24,774 nucleotides of DNA from Bigelowiella natans CCMP2755 (GCA_000320545.1 ADNK01001721.1:1-24774); one strand, 5' to 3'; shown: positions 1-12,511, counted from the first letter of the stretch. The notes: generated by a model not told the origin, from the sequence alone. Program-made: numbers and translations.

Positions 1-225
1 ATACACACACTCTCTCTCTCTCGCGAGATCTCTCTCGCACCTGTGCGCACCAACGTAGGCAGTGGTTAGGATCAACGCGTGAGGCGTTTATCTGATATGC
101 TTCCGTGCGACACTCCGTGTAGTAGCGAGTGCGCGCTCTCTCCCTCTCGAGCGCCCCCCAAAAAAGATATTAGTAGTAAGTAACTACTACGTACGTAACG
201 ACGACTACCTATAAAACATAGATAA

Positions 226-303
<78 letters not shown>

Positions 304-413
304 CACATTATGCATCGATTGATTGATTAATAATTGGTATTCTGGTATACATACTTAATTCCTCGCCGGCATCATCGTTATTACTCTTCTTTTTTCAAAA
401 CCCCACTTGCCAG
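1..413. repeat. Microsatellite-rich left edge, probably intron of the gene ending at 829
   Basis: The stretch opens with short (TC)n tracts and holds a compound microsatellite: (AC)n at about 232-260 running straight into (AT)n to about 298. A pyrimidine-rich tract and CAG at 411-413 act as the splice acceptor for the coding exon that follows. I see no convincing coding exon here. I infer that it is intron of the first gene, but upstream exons lie outside the window. Confidence 0.6.
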
Positions 414-829
414 GAACCGAGATCACAATCCTCTTAGCTTCGAGTCCCGCTAAGAGATACGAACGATACACACGCCCTCTCGTCCAATTCGCAACCGTCG
501 CCTTCATGGAACATGCAGCTGTGAGACATCTTTCGGAAGAGAGAGCAAGAATGTACAAAGCCATCCAGCAAAGGTTACGGGCCAGCACAGTTTTAATGGA
601 GACATCTATTGAGAATAAGCTGAGGTCCGGCGCTGCTGCTCCTGCTGCTGAGTGTTTTTCCGGCGGAGTACGAGGTGTTGACAAAACAAGGCCTCCTGGA
701 GCTCCACGGGGAGACCTTTTGGGTGATTTGAAGGTGTTGGTCGAAAGAATGCAGAGAGACTCGGATTCAGTGCTGCAGAAAGCCGAAATGAGTATACGCC
801 AGATCGATCGCGCTTTGAATGAAAATTAA
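414..829 (+). CDS. Terminal exon of an unrecognised protein with helical C-terminus (5' end outside window)
   Basis: This is an open frame of about 138 codons entered in phase 1 after a good acceptor (pyrimidine tract, CAG at 411-413) and ending at TAA 827-829. The product opens with a hydrophobic segment (EITILLASSP), then an amphipathic helix rich in Arg, Glu and Gln, a flexible Ala/Gly/Pro linker (about residues 75-100), and a final helix with heptad-like spacing (LLGDLKVLVERMQ and onward) that could form a coiled coil. No family is recognised and no catalytic motif is visible. The codon pattern and the lack of stops set it apart from flanking DNA. It is probably the 3' end of a plus-strand gene. 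No AATAAA is obvious in the next 150 bp. Confidence 0.55.
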
Positions 830-2307
830 TTGTAATCATTGCACGTATGTTGAAAATGCTGTCATTTAATAGTGTTTTCCCAAACCTCCTCTCCGGCTTC
901 TGCTACGCAAAGGCCAAGGAATTGTAGCCATCTCAATAATTAGCATGCTCATGAGCGCGGTTTGGTCTTGTTCTTCATCATTGAACTTGATCGAATGATG
1001 CACACAGCTGGCATCTTCAGATCTAGATGTGGCGCGTACAAATGAGTGCATTTTTGTCGCACTTTGCTCATTTTGTCCATCTTTGTTTCTGTCACCATTG
1101 CTATAAAATTCATTGCGTGTTGCAAGTGGTCGTCAAGGCGGGCGTTTTTTGAAATCTGCCTGCGGCGAGGGCAACGGCCACGGCGCGCGCTGGAAAAGAC
1201 TGCGATCGATGCTGGGTGGCGAACGCCACGGCTAGCTCTAGAGATGGTGCACACATCGACGGATCGCAAATTCGTGGGTTGGATTGTCCTGGCACATGCT
1301 AGCATGGCCAAACTAGCTAGCTAGCTAATCACAATCATGTTGCATGTCCTTCATGCTAGATGGCCTTTGAGCATTGGCGTGCATGTGGCCGGACACCGCA
1401 CTGACTGCTGACGTGCACAATGCTTTCTAGCTTTGCTATCATCGTGTGAATGCATGCCATTTGGCTAGTTGGCCATGCCGATTGGTCCAGTGTCCAGTGG
1501 TGCCTGCGAGCTCACACAATGTGAAACGTGTCGTTTGCGCTCTGTTGCGCGTGCGCACGCAGCCTGACAGTGATCGAGATGGTGTGTTGTTCTGCAGGGC
1601 GTCGTTTTTGTGCAGCTTGTTTTCCAGTTTTCCATGCGCACACCTGTGGACGTCGACGTGCATGCCAGCTAGCCATCTAGCCAGCATGCTGCGGCATGTG
1701 TGAACGCTAGTCCAATCAATGGCGATCATGTGAACAATCACAACACAGACACGATGTTGAAACATGGCTGTCGTGCAGCGTTTGAAACGGCGGCAATGCA
1801 GGCACGTGACAACGCTCACAACTGGACAAGCACGTCCAGCACTTGCACCTGCATGCTGCAGAGTGCCTTGATCGCAGCACCTACCAAGTGCGCACTTTTG
1901 TTTCTGCGACAACGAAAATGCGATAGATTTGACGAAATTGGCCTCTGTCTTAAACTCCATGAATTTTCGACACCTCGTTCATGTTTTTACCCGGTAATAC
2001 CGGGTATTTCCTACGATTTCTTCCTCCCCTCCCCCACCTCTCCCTGCTGTAGGATATAGATAGATTTGCCGTCCCTTCAAACGATGACCGACTCCATCAG
2101 TGCAATTACGTTCTTCGCGGAGTATCATGGACACCGCATTTCGGACCTGAAGGTCTGCGACGGCGAGAAAGGGTGTGAGAGGGGATTCGTCGGGTTTATT
2201 CAACCTCCTTTTCAGAGCTTCACTTTACGAGAGTTCCCGCATCAACCGTAATCAATTCATTGCCTTATTTTGTTCGATTCGATTGCTTCAATTAAAGGGC
2301 GTTCACC
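830..2307. other. Intergenic spacer with CTAG/GCATGC-rich island A (about 940-1960)
   Basis: This spacer separates the stop at 829 from the SGNH hydrolase. From about 940 to 1960 the DNA is dominated by self-complementary words such as CTAG, GCTAGC, CATG, GCATGC and TGCA, for example the tandem TAGC run at 1311-1326 and GCTAGCATGG at 1298-1307. Short open frames occur on both strands but have no splice support, so I call none. A 61-codon frame at 2066-2251 is equally unsupported. About 250 bp directly upstream of the hydrolase (2060-2307) would be its promoter, with no motif I can assert. Confidence 0.6.
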
Positions 2308-2316
2308 ATGCAATGA
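2308..2316 (+). promoter_or_regulatory. Two-codon upstream ORF overlapping the SGNH start codon
   Basis: ATG-CAA-TGA at 2308-2316 is read one frame off. Its TGA stop overlaps the ATG (2313-2315) that I take as the hydrolase start, giving the run ATGCAATGA. The first ATG has the better context (CACC before it). Ribosomes would have to leak past it or terminate and restart, so translation of the hydrolase could be damped. This depends on the start at 2313 being correct and on the mRNA including 2308. Confidence 0.4.
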
Positions 2317-3106
2317 GAAGATTAGGTAAGTTGAGGATTGTATAGTTACGTTAATGGCGAAGGAGGACGTGCATGATAACATCGAGAAAACGCTAATATC
2401 CTGAGTCCCCACTTTCTACTCTCCCCCAGGCAAAACTCGCTTCATTTACTTCATCGGCGATTCAAGTTTGGTAAAATAAGATACGCCCTTCACAAGAGGT
2501 TTCGATGATCACGTACGCTTCCTTGTGCAGGACAACAAACATTGGCTTTATATGGGCGGGAACAAACTCAGCGATAAGTTGACAAACGAACAATTTACAG
2601 GTTTGTAATTTCCAATCTCTTCATATGAAAATGTTGCCCTTTTTTTTTAAAAAAAAAGAACATTTTCGCGGAATACGCACAAATCTCGTAAGTAATGTGC
2701 AAGTCCCCATGAAGTCGAAGTATATGGGAAACGCGTGACTTAGTGTTTAGAATATTGTGTAGCCTAGCATTGCTCCTTCCTTCTACTCATCGACCCTACT
2801 ATTCTTCTGACATATATCGTTTTAGCGCCAGCTTGCAACGGTTTCGAGAAAGTTCTGCACCCTCCTCGCATGGTAGTAGTAGTAGTAGTGAAAGGAGGGA
2901 AGATATGATCAATCACATGCGACATCATAACCGTCGCCCTCAAGACAATACCCATTCATTGGTCGTCCAGGTAAAAGACGTTGCCTACTGGCTCAACTGG
3001 GAGCTTTCGAGGAACAAGAAGGTAGGGTGGGGGCTTGAAAATGTAAAAAAGAGCTTTGATTTCCAGCGGGAAGAAAGAGCGCTGGATCATCATCTTTCAG
3101 AAACCT

Positions 3107-3142
<36 letters not shown>

Positions 3143-4006
3143 ATATAAATCGCTTGTCTTGCGCGACGATCAAATTCAGGCATCTTCGGTTTGCATCAAC
3201 GCGAGCATCGAGGAGAGCGCTCTAGGAGAGCGCGACAACGGTGTGCTCTTAGACCAGGTCAGCCTCTGTGCGCCTACATTCTCTAACGCTGCTGAAACTT
3301 CTCGGAGTTCTACATTTGGCACTCTTTCCCCCAGCGTTGCACCAGTGTGTTGGAAGTGTCAGTGTTGGTTGGACTATCACTTACCAATGTTATAGGCCTG
3401 GCTTTGGCTATTGTTGTGATTCGGTCGATTCAATGTTTTTAGGACATTTTTGTTCGAGACCACATCGAGAAGAACGATGTCCTCGTTGTTTCTGTTGGGG
3501 GTGGGTGACCTGTCGTGTTTGCTGTCATTGCGACACGGCAACTGTCATTGCTATACGCATGATGAAGAAAAAACGTTTTATGAAGACAGCCAAATCAAAC
3601 TTGGGGAACGTGCCGGTTTCTCAGCGTAAGCAAAACACTTGATTAAAAAAGTCGTTTTCAGTCACACGCTGCTCGAATCATCATCGTGATCGTTCGGGGG
3701 TCCTCCCATCTATCTATCTATAGATCCACACGCCTGATGTTCTTGATCTCACGCAAAAGGCGTCATGTGACGTGATGATGAGAAATATATGCTTGTTCCC
3801 CCTCCTCCTCCTCCTCCTCGTCGGTTCTGTAGGAAACGACATCGCGTTGAAGCCCACCATCTGCACAGCGCTTAACATGGTATTACGAACGAGGGGGTTG
3901 CTCTCGAGAAGAGTCGTCAAGGACAAACGTTTGCCTTTATCGGGGTTTCAATGGGGCCGGAGACGTAGTAGATAGGAACGCCTTCGTCGTTGTTTACAGG
4001 GGAAAA

Positions 4007-4054
<48 letters not shown>

Positions 4055-5826
4055 TGTTAAATGTTCCGCTAACACTATTCATTCCCCACCCCCCCCTTCT
4101 CTCCAGGCTTGTCTGACATTCTGCTCGTGCACGTGTTGCGTCGAGCATCTATCCTGCGGGCTACCGCTCCCCTGCTGCTGTCTGTTTATCATGATAACCA
4201 AAAGCCATCGAGAACTAAAATGCGATTTGTAGGAAATCTTCAAATCCAATAACGTTAGCTTAATACAGGCAGCCCCGCTTTCCCGCCCGGGCTCGGCCAT
4301 TTTCTCAATTTATTTAAGGTCCTCTTGCTACTGCGAATTATCAAGGGCGGCGCGCAAGTCAGCGCCTTTTTCTTCTTATTGCCACACCAACACCTATGTA
4401 TCATGTCCCAACGCGACGATATTTCGATGGATCTTGCCGATATTGGTAGCTAAATCGTCTTCATTCGGAAGCTTTCGTGACGCTAAGAACAATGGCTCGA
4501 CTTGGGGCCAATGGCTCTTCTTCTTTTTTTTTTATTTTTTATTTTTTTATTATTATTATTATCACAATGCGATAATAACAGAGGGACGACAGCTCGCAAG
4601 TAGAAGTCTCGCCATCCAACTCATAACTCAAATTTTCCTCAGTGCAAGGTTGAGAACTACGTGAGGCGAGTCATCGCCAAGAAGCAGCCGAAATTGGTAG
4701 TCCAGTCGAGATGTGTGAAGTCACCGCCATTCTTTCAAGAATTAACTCTAAAGCACGTTTTAAATTCGGAATTCGCTACCTCCACATGATACCGACAGTC
4801 GCATGCAGCACCATACGATCGCATACCCGCCCCACTTCCAAGCCTTGTTTTGGCGTGTATGTTCAAAATAGTATCGCTCCATCTCCAACCACATCTGCGC
4901 TTCCCATTCAGGTGATAGTGTGCATGATTTATTACCTGGACGAGAAACCGGGCGGGAGCTGGGCCGACAGGTAGCTCTAAGTTCTCCGATGTTCATAAAA
5001 CCATGGCAAATCGAGATCAATCGCTCTTGCCGCGCAGCGTCATTGCGGCACCCTCTCGGCCCCAGAAGGACGCCGATGGTGGCTGTTCATAACATTTATA
5101 ATGGTGTCAAGCTAAAGCCCACTGGCGTCTTTTGGCTGAAATTATTTGCGTTTGATCGTTGATTGATTTGCCGCGAGTTAGCTCCGATTTTCACGTCAGT
5201 GTCGCGTTGTTGCGATACCCTCCGCTAATGCAGCATATCTAAGCTAGGAAAGTCGCTTGGCGTGCTGTTGCGTTCCTTTCTTCCCTGCCCCCTCCTTGCC
5301 AGCATCAACGGGTCTTCGGTCAATTGATCGTCTTTATGCATGATAATCGTTGTGCGCAGGGTGCTCGAGCTGCTGGGGTATAATCGTAATCCGAAAAAGC
5401 TCCAAACAATCATTCGGAAGGTTGATTGTGCTTGTGTCGGGTGGAACGCATCGAGCGACGACGATGACGATGATATGATGATGAGTATTATTGCAGTGAT
5501 TATCCTTGTGTCGCACGAAAGCAATGCCTGCCATTTTGCCTCGTAAATTCTACGAAATCGCCGAGCCACTCAATGACGGTCGGACGTGCGTATGTAAGGT
5601 GTTTGAGCTTGCGACCTCGAGGATAAAGATCCCAGGAACAGAGGTAGGTTTTTCCAGTGGATGCTGTGTTAGTATGCTTGTGCAGTGCGGCACTTCTTAA
5701 TGCTGCTATGAATATGATAAGGTGCGAGCCTTCCCTTTGTTCCAAGTGCTGGACGGAAAGGAAACCAAAGATTACGACAATCGTGTGGAGCCGAGCGTGC
5801 AAGGAGGTCGTAACTTGCAGTATTGA
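2313..5826 (+). CDS. SGNH/GDSL-type hydrolase, 15 exons, 283 aa
   Basis: Exons are 2313-2325, 2430-2470, 2531-2600, 2826-2872, 2971-3021, 3180-3257, 3443-3500, 3833-3879, 4107-4179, 4269-4318, 4643-4696, 4912-4970, 5360-5420, 5599-5643 and 5722-5826. All introns are GT-AG and all phases agree, giving 852 nt with stop TGA. Block I is FIGDSSLDN (GDS at residues 14-16, nucleophile Ser16). Block III is SVGGND (GGND 119-122). Other conserved-looking stretches are VNASIEES-type (INASIEES, about 80-87), the MIYYLDEKPGGSW region (199-211), RIKIPGTE and the C-terminal RVEPSVQGGR (270-279). Residues 136-160 hold nine cysteines. SGNH enzymes are esterases or lipases; the substrate here is unknown. No signal peptide is visible, so it is probably cytosolic. 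The usual block V Asp-x-x-His is not seen in the last exon. The 13-nt first exon is the least certain. Confidence 0.9.
3109..3138. repeat. (AT)n microsatellite in SGNH intron 5
   Basis: This is a pure AT alternation lying between SGNH exons 5 and 6, about 40 bp upstream of the exon 6 acceptor. It is a simple repeat with no coding role. Confidence 0.9.
4011..4050. repeat. (AT)n microsatellite in SGNH intron 8
   Basis: About 40 bp of TA alternation lies between SGNH exons 8 and 9. A C-run at about 4088-4096 follows and serves as the pyrimidine tract for the exon 9 acceptor. Confidence 0.9.
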
Positions 5827-5890
5827 TTCAATTATCACGCATTCGTAATACACGCAATCATCCCCCCCCCCCCCCTCCTCCCCCCGACAC

Positions 5891-6068
5891 CGTTCTCTCA
5901 AATCAACGATGGTCCAGGGGCCAAAATGGGAAGAGCGTTCTATAAATGCATCTTCGACTTGGAGGATGAGGTGTTGAGGATCTGAATGAGAAATGACAGA
6001 AATAGCCGCGTTCTTGTTCTTCTTAAACTCCCACTGCCATTTGCCATTGTAAAATTCTGGTTGGTTTC
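5891..6068 (-). CDS. Possible internal exon of an unidentified minus-strand gene
   Basis: On the minus strand a strong acceptor (pyrimidine tract then CAG, just above 6068) opens a frame of about 58 codons with protein-like composition, including QPEFYNGKWQWEF, HSDPQHLILQVEDAF and HFGPWTIVDLRER. A possible donor GTGTCG starts at 5890. The same frame stays open to 5500, but that part is antisense to SGNH exons 14 and 15 and is probably a shadow. I recognise no family, and partner exons on either side are not identified. It could equally be chance openness in the SGNH 3' flank. Confidence 0.25.
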
Positions 6069-7361
6069 CTGAGAGAAGGGGGAACCGTAGAGGCATGTAG
6101 ATAGGGTCAGATAGCTTTATACGTACACACGTACACGTCTCCTTACCGACTCTTCGTCGACACTAGATCCACCTTACCACATGTCATAAACTATGCCACG
6201 ATTAGAAAGCAGGCGCTCCGATAGATGGTCAGCCGGGTGTGGGAAACAAAGATTCAAAGGTATCTAGTTGATTCCTCGTATGTACCACATTCAATAGAGT
6301 GATGAAGTGACGATAATCTCTAGTCTAACACATACTGCATTTTGGACGCATATTGTTCCGTGTACATGTACGTGCACACATTGGTATCCACGCATTTCCT
6401 GACGTCAGAGACAAGATTGTGCATCAGTATGTGGCATCGCCGAGGATTTTTGATGATCGGAATGAATGTGAATGCTTTCGAATTCAGAGAAATGAGAAGT
6501 ATGGATCTACAGATGAAGCTTTGATCGGATGAACTGTCCATTAGTTCAAGTTTGACAAGCCAATTGCGAGACCATGTTGTAGACAACGTAATACACATTG
6601 CACACATGATGTCACTATGTCTATTGTCCACATGACAGTGTTCCGATGATGTTTGTGCACATGATGTGTGCACCTGCAGCATGATGCATTGAGCAGATGA
6701 TCGAATGGCCCACATCTAGACACACTAGCTAGCTAGCATGGCTAGGCTAGCACAGGGCGACTACACACATGATCGGACGTTGCATTGGGCTCTGGATGCG
6801 TCTAGTGCGTGCACTGCTAGACTGCCTGCCCTTGCGAGCTGCTGCCCAACCTAGCAATTCACGTGCACACTTGCATTTGCAAGCTTGCATGTTTTCGATG
6901 ACTTTGCACAGCGCCGGAGCGTGGCAACACTGCAAACTGCGAAGGCTAGATGCATCGCATCATCGCACTGCCACACATGCTGACATGGTCTGCATCGTGG
7001 CATGCCAGCATGCCAGCAGCGATGTGATTTCAATTTGGTTCGATCATGCCAGCATGGCACACTAGCTTGCTAGCTAGCTAGCACGCGTTGCATCATTGAT
7101 GCAATGACGCACGCGGCAAGTCTAGAAATGAATTATTTGATTCTGCTTGCATCACACGTCGCAATTGAAGACGTGCCAGCGTGGCGACGCAATTTGGCAA
7201 TGCACGTGTGATGTCGACTGTTTGCTGAGTGAAAGTTGGCGAACGAAAAACAAGGTGGCATGAAGACGACTAGACAGAAAAAGTTGTTCCAACAGTGCAG
7301 TTGAAAGGATCATTGTGTGCGACCACTCTTCCTCTTCCTCCTCATTCAACAAGGATCACCA

Positions 7362-7625
7362 TCAACAAAATCGAGGTTGCGTTTCGTACCCGCCGGCTGA
7401 GCACTCAAGACGGATGATGACCTGCAGCAAAATGTGCTCTTGTGGCCTTGGACGAAACCGCCACGGACACCACGCCCGGATTTGAGCATGATTTCCACGC
7501 CAAACATCGTCATTTTCCCACACTACGACTCTGATGTGCCGATGTCTCACGAGCACAAATCCATCCCATTTCTCCCCGTCATGTCCCGTTTTGACTCGCA
7601 ACTCGCAATAATACTTCGAAGAAAT
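7362..7625 (-). CDS. Unassigned minus-strand open frame, possible terminal exon
   Basis: A minus-strand frame follows a possible acceptor (TTCTTCGAAG) near 7626 and runs to TGA at 7362-7364. It reads YYCELRVKTGHDGEKWDGF and onward, rich in Trp and charged residues. The plus strand is also open over 7434-7673, so one of the two must be a shadow. No known domain is recognised and no partner exons were found. It is recorded only because it lies just outside island B and just upstream of the TBC gene. Confidence 0.15.
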   Translation of the reverse strand: MSSKYYCELRVKTGHDGEKWDGFVLVRHRHIRVVVWENDDVWRGNHAQIRAWCPWRFRPRPQEHILLQVIIRLECSAGGYETQPRFC

Positions 7626-7881
7626 TCGTCAGAAAATCAGCGACTGTTTCTGCCTGTGACAGCGGAAAGCTGAGGTCGCCGGGCTCTGGAAGCAGGGGCA
7701 GCTGTTGGATGTTCTTAGGTGATCATAGAGACTTATCGTAGTGACGATCATACGACAATAGAAAAGGCATGACGTTCTGGAGAAATGCCATGTATTTTAA
7801 TTATTTTGGAACACTACCAGCAATAAGGTACACCAGCTTTCCCAGGAGCAAACGAATCCTTCCAACCAAACAGGAGGAGCC

Positions 7882-8351
7882 ATGCTTTCCTGTGGCCAGG
7901 TCCTCCGTTATCTTCCCTCCCATCCTTCCCCTGTTCTTCTTTGGTTGTTCCTACCTATTTCGAACTTCCTCGCAAAGTTTTTCCCGCTTGCCCGGGAGTC
8001 GTTTAAGTCGAGCACGCACAACGTTTGCCGACCACGACCGGAATTGGGTCGTTGTGTATTTAGAAGCTCTCGAGCTCTACATCTGGGTGAATTCGAGGCT
8101 GTGTCCTCTACGTGAAATTGAAGCATGAAAGGGAGGAATAGTGATTGCTAATGAGTAAGCTTTTAAATATGCCTTTCATGTTCTAGGGAAAGCCGCCCCT
8201 TGGCAATGGGAAGTCATTTCTTCTTGGTCATATGATGCAATGGCTGACATCAGACCAGAAGCACTCAAAGGCGAGGTAATTAAGAAAGGAGAAAAGCCTC
8301 TCTTTTTTTTTCCATGCTATTTTCTTCATTTATACACGTGCACATATACAC

Positions 8352-8403
<52 letters not shown>

Positions 8404-11400
8404 GCGCTCTTTAATGGATCCAAAACGTGCATAATTCATGAAATATCTACTCTCCAGCTGTCCAAACTGCAAAATATGGAAGAGCCGATATTTTGAGCTC
8501 TTGGAGAAGGTCACAAAGAAGAAGTATCATCGCGGACGATTATTCGACATTCCTATGGTACGGATACAGAGGAGAACAGTGATTTTTAGACATTGCCACA
8601 GTACGAATACAGTGGGGAAATAGTAATCAGAAAACGAATGTAGATACTGTATATGCTCGCTAGTATGCGATTCCCCCCCCGCAGCAAATTTATTCTGGTT
8701 TTAAAATCAGCGCCGTCGGCCATCATCATCCACAGCAGGATCTCCCTCCACTAGAAGCGGTATACGAAGAACAAACCCGACCCACCATCACTAGTGCTCA
8801 GGATGAATTTGCACAAGTTAGAATTTCGCTCTACGTTGATCTTATTGCCCCTATTCTGTCTGTTCCCCTTTATTTATTTTGGAATTTGGTGTTTCCCCGT
8901 AGTCGTGACGAGCCCGGACTCCAAAGCGAGTAGAAGCAGTTTTGACGCCTTCGCTCGTCTTTCTCAGCATTGCGGCAAGGTTGCTTCTTCTGATGACGGG
9001 GGGGAAGTGATCGCTGAATGGGAGAGATCAATAGGCAACAATCTCTCCATCACGAAGCAGACCCTCGACGAGCTCAGAAAGCAGCTCCTTTTGGTAATCC
9101 ACTCGGGATATGTAGGGGAAATATAGTAAAGGGTGTTGTCTAGGAAAAAATATCTGGAAATAGTTCTGATGCCTGAAGCAACTAAACAGATCCCATCAAA
9201 TGCCACCTTATACTTTTTACACTGGAGGATAAAGCATACGATGCATGTTTTCGCTTCACTCTTTCCACTCCCACACCCCGTCCTTCTCAGATTCGTCGGG
9301 AACTCTGGATGCAACAAAGGGGAGAGCGAACCCAGCAACAGAGGGGAGAAGGAGAAGGAGAAGAGAATGGGGTGAAGGGAGCGGCCAATCGAAGAGTTGA
9401 GTCCTCCCATCATAATTCTCTCCCCTCCATCCCTATCACCGCCACAAGTCCCCCAATCTGCGCTCCTATGCCTACTCCGAGCAACGCCATTAGAAACAAT
9501 AGAGGCACGAGCGGAAGTAACAATAGCGGCGATGAAAGAACGGCGGCCTGCCCTAAGGAACAGCGACAGCAAATCCACCAATTACCCTCTCGGGGTAGTA
9601 ATGACAGTAGCAGCAGCGCTCCTCCAAATCGAGTCCATGCTGAGTTGCGAGGCACTGAATGCCACCCGAAGAAGGATGATACACAGCAAAATTGCCATTC
9701 AAGGGAAAATGAAAGATGTGTTTCGAAAGAAAGCAGAGGGGGAGGGGCGGTCTCCATTGGAACTACCCCCACTGCGTCGCCGCCATCAATAGTGGAAGTG
9801 GTGATAGCTGCTGATGCAGCGGCATCGGCAGCTTCTATAGAACAAGAAAAGCATTATCATCATCATCTTCACCACAAAACCAACCTGTTGCTGTCATCAC
9901 CCCAACCATCTCAACCACCAGCTGCACCAGCTACGGCGGTGGGGAATGCAGCAGCAGCAGCAGCAGCAGCATCCTGCTCATCGTCCTCCTCGATAATCTC
10001 CACCGACACCACTCCCTCATCCAGTTCGCTGCACCGTCATCATCACCATTGTCGTGAACGCAATAATCATCCCCAACTCAATAATAATCACCAGCAAAAC
10101 CAATCCCAGGGGGACACAGCCTCAACCTCCCCATCCCCCCCTTACTACAACTGCAGTGTCGCTAACAAACGAAACAGAATGATCAGTGCCTCGCCCCTAG
10201 TACCGCAGCAGCTAGCCCTCCCTACCCAGCAGCAGCAGATGATGACGCATGAAGAAGAAGATCAGAAGTCAATAAATCACAACTACCTTCAACCAAAGCA
10301 CCATCAGCAGCAACAACTGCCAGGCGGCGCCGAGATCGCACAGCATCATCATCATCATCATCATCATCATCGCCAAAACGTACTTCGGGAGAATGGGCAT
10401 GCCAAGCGACTGACAGCGCAGTGGGACTTTGAAGGCAGAGGTGGAGGGGGGGGGGGGGGTATGAACAACCATTTGAATCTAGATAGCATTAGTTCCACCG
10501 ATAACAGCAACCGTAATAGCAGTACAAGGGGTACTACCAGGAGCAGAAGGAGAAAAAGGCTTCTCTCGCCTGAATGGGAGGTTTTCGAGCACGGGGCGGG
10601 CGGAAGAGGCGGAGGGAGAAGAAGCAGCAGCAGTGGTAGTACCGTGGATTTTGACCGATAGTAACTGAGAAGGAGTCCAAATTTATAATCATAACGCCAG
10701 TAATAATATCGAATCAAAATAACAGTAGTAATAATAGAAATAAACAGTAATACGTAATAACAATAAAGAACAATAACAGTATAATAATGACAGTAATGAT
10801 AATGCATGCTTACGCCTCCTTAGAGGGGCCACACACCCTCAGCCTCTCTCGTAGCCTCGCTAAATATGCCATATTCTCTGTCGTCGCAGAACTCGTCTCA
10901 CTCATCGACATGAAGAAGGATGATGAAGCCCAAGGGGGGAGAGTAGGGGGGGGGCAGGTGGAAGAGGAGGAGGAGGAGGGGGGGGGCACCCTAGCAGCTG
11001 GCTTCTACCAAAGAGAGCATGAACTCCAAAACCACCATACGCGGGGGGGGGATGAGGCACAAGAATCAGCTACTCCTCACACAAATACCGACAGAAACGC
11101 CATTGTTAGAAACGGTGGGGCCGTGTTATCAGCCGCCCCTCCCTCCTCCGCCTCCCCCTCCTCCCCCGCCTCCTCTGCAGTCCTGCTTGGGAAGAACGCC
11201 GGCCAACGACAGATGGCAGCGATGCAGCTGCTACCACCTTCAAGCAAGGGCACTCGAGATAGCGAAACGTGCTGTAGCATCAGCACCCGTCGTCGGCAGC
11301 GGTGCCTTCCTCGAAACCACAATTCTCATCGTCGTCATCATCACGGCAAAAGTGCTGCTGCCGGAGATACCTCCTCCTCCTCGTCGTCGCCGCCGCCGTC

Positions 11401-12347
11401 GTCGCGTACCGGAGAGATCCGTGGGAAGAGCCGGAGCTTCTTTTCGCTTTACAAGCAGGCGCTATATCAGGTGAGAGGGAATGCCAGCATATAATATATG
11501 GATTTATACATAAATATTAAATATATAATATGTATATACTTCAGTAGACTATGGTTTTAATGTGTTATCTACCAAATGGCACCCGCTACTCTCCGTGTGT
11601 CACAGAGCCTGAGTTCTCCATAACTTACTTCGCGATGCAATTGAAACATCAAGCATTTTCGGGGATGTGAAGCAGAATCCCCCTCCCCCCCAACCCCTAT
11701 CTATCCACCCATCCATCCATCCATCCATCCATCCATTCATTCGCTCGCTCACCCACCGACGAATTGTTCATCACAATCAGATCGACCTCGATATGCACCG
11801 CACATTTGCAGATGTGAAATCATTCCAAACAAAGGTAGGAGCACAGTTGCAGCTGCTGCTGCTTGATGATGACGATCAGGATGATGATGATGATGATGAT
11901 GATTGATTCCATGCCCATCTCTCTCCTCTAGTCGTGTTTCACAGCAAAGATAGCGCTGGGGGGTTGGGGTTAGTAGAGGAGGGGGGAGGAGGAGAGGGGC
12001 GAAATGCGTACAGTATTGTTGAATGCAAAGTTCTGATTGGGAAGCATCATTATTTTGTGGCCTGCCAATTGCGAGTGTACCATTGCTATTTCTGTGATAG
12101 CATCTATCGTCGTCGTCACTATTGACGTAGTTCCTCTCCTCCACGTGCGATGCGAATGCACGTGCATGACATTATCGTATGATGATGATAATCATAACAA
12201 TAGTAATGATAATAATAATAATGATAATACTCTTCAATAACAGTTATGATGATGATGATGGTAATAATAATAGACCAGCCGCCGAGGGATGAGGTACATC
12301 TTGCAAAGCTTCGTCCTCTTCCGCCCAGACATCGGATATTCGCAAGG

Positions 12348-12379
<32 letters not shown>

Positions 12380-12392
12380 GTGATGATGATGG

Positions 12393-12441
<49 letters not shown>

Positions 12442-12511
12442 GCCAGATCATCTGGCCTGCGAACGTCTCGTCTGAGAAATGCTCGATAATCATCATCTCG
12501 CAACAACAACG

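Larger units (their letters stand above)
5827..7881. other. Intergenic spacer with CTAG/GCATGC-rich island B (about 6310-7130)
   Basis: The spacer runs from the SGNH stop to the first credible TBC exon. It starts with a C-run at about 5862-5876, then a coding-like minus-strand stretch described separately. From about 6310 to 7130 it becomes rich in CTAG, CATG and TGCA words. Clear cores are the tandem CTAG run at 6724-6750, which includes GCTAGCATGGCTAGG at 6732-6746, and another at 7062-7082. From 7360 to 7670 both strands carry open frames of 80 or so codons, and I cannot tell which, if either, is real. First exons of the TBC gene could also hide in 7670-7881. Confidence 0.6.

Noticed and set aside
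2066-2251. 61-codon plus-strand frame upstream of the SGNH gene
   Set aside because: No splice or homology support and both strands are open; it may be promoter or 5' UTR.
3335-3442. Hydrophobic, membrane-helix-like frame (VLEVSVLVGLSLTNVIGLAL)
   Set aside because: It lies in SGNH intron 6, runs into TAG next to the exon 7 acceptor, and splicing it out keeps the phase and joins LLDQ to DIFVRDHI.
5500-5890. Extension of the minus-strand frame opposite SGNH exons 14-15
   Set aside because: Antisense openness over confirmed exons; composition mirrors the sense coding strand.
10269-10807. Minus-strand frames rich in Leu, Met and Tyr
   Set aside because: They are shadows of the low-complexity TBC coding insertion on the plus strand.
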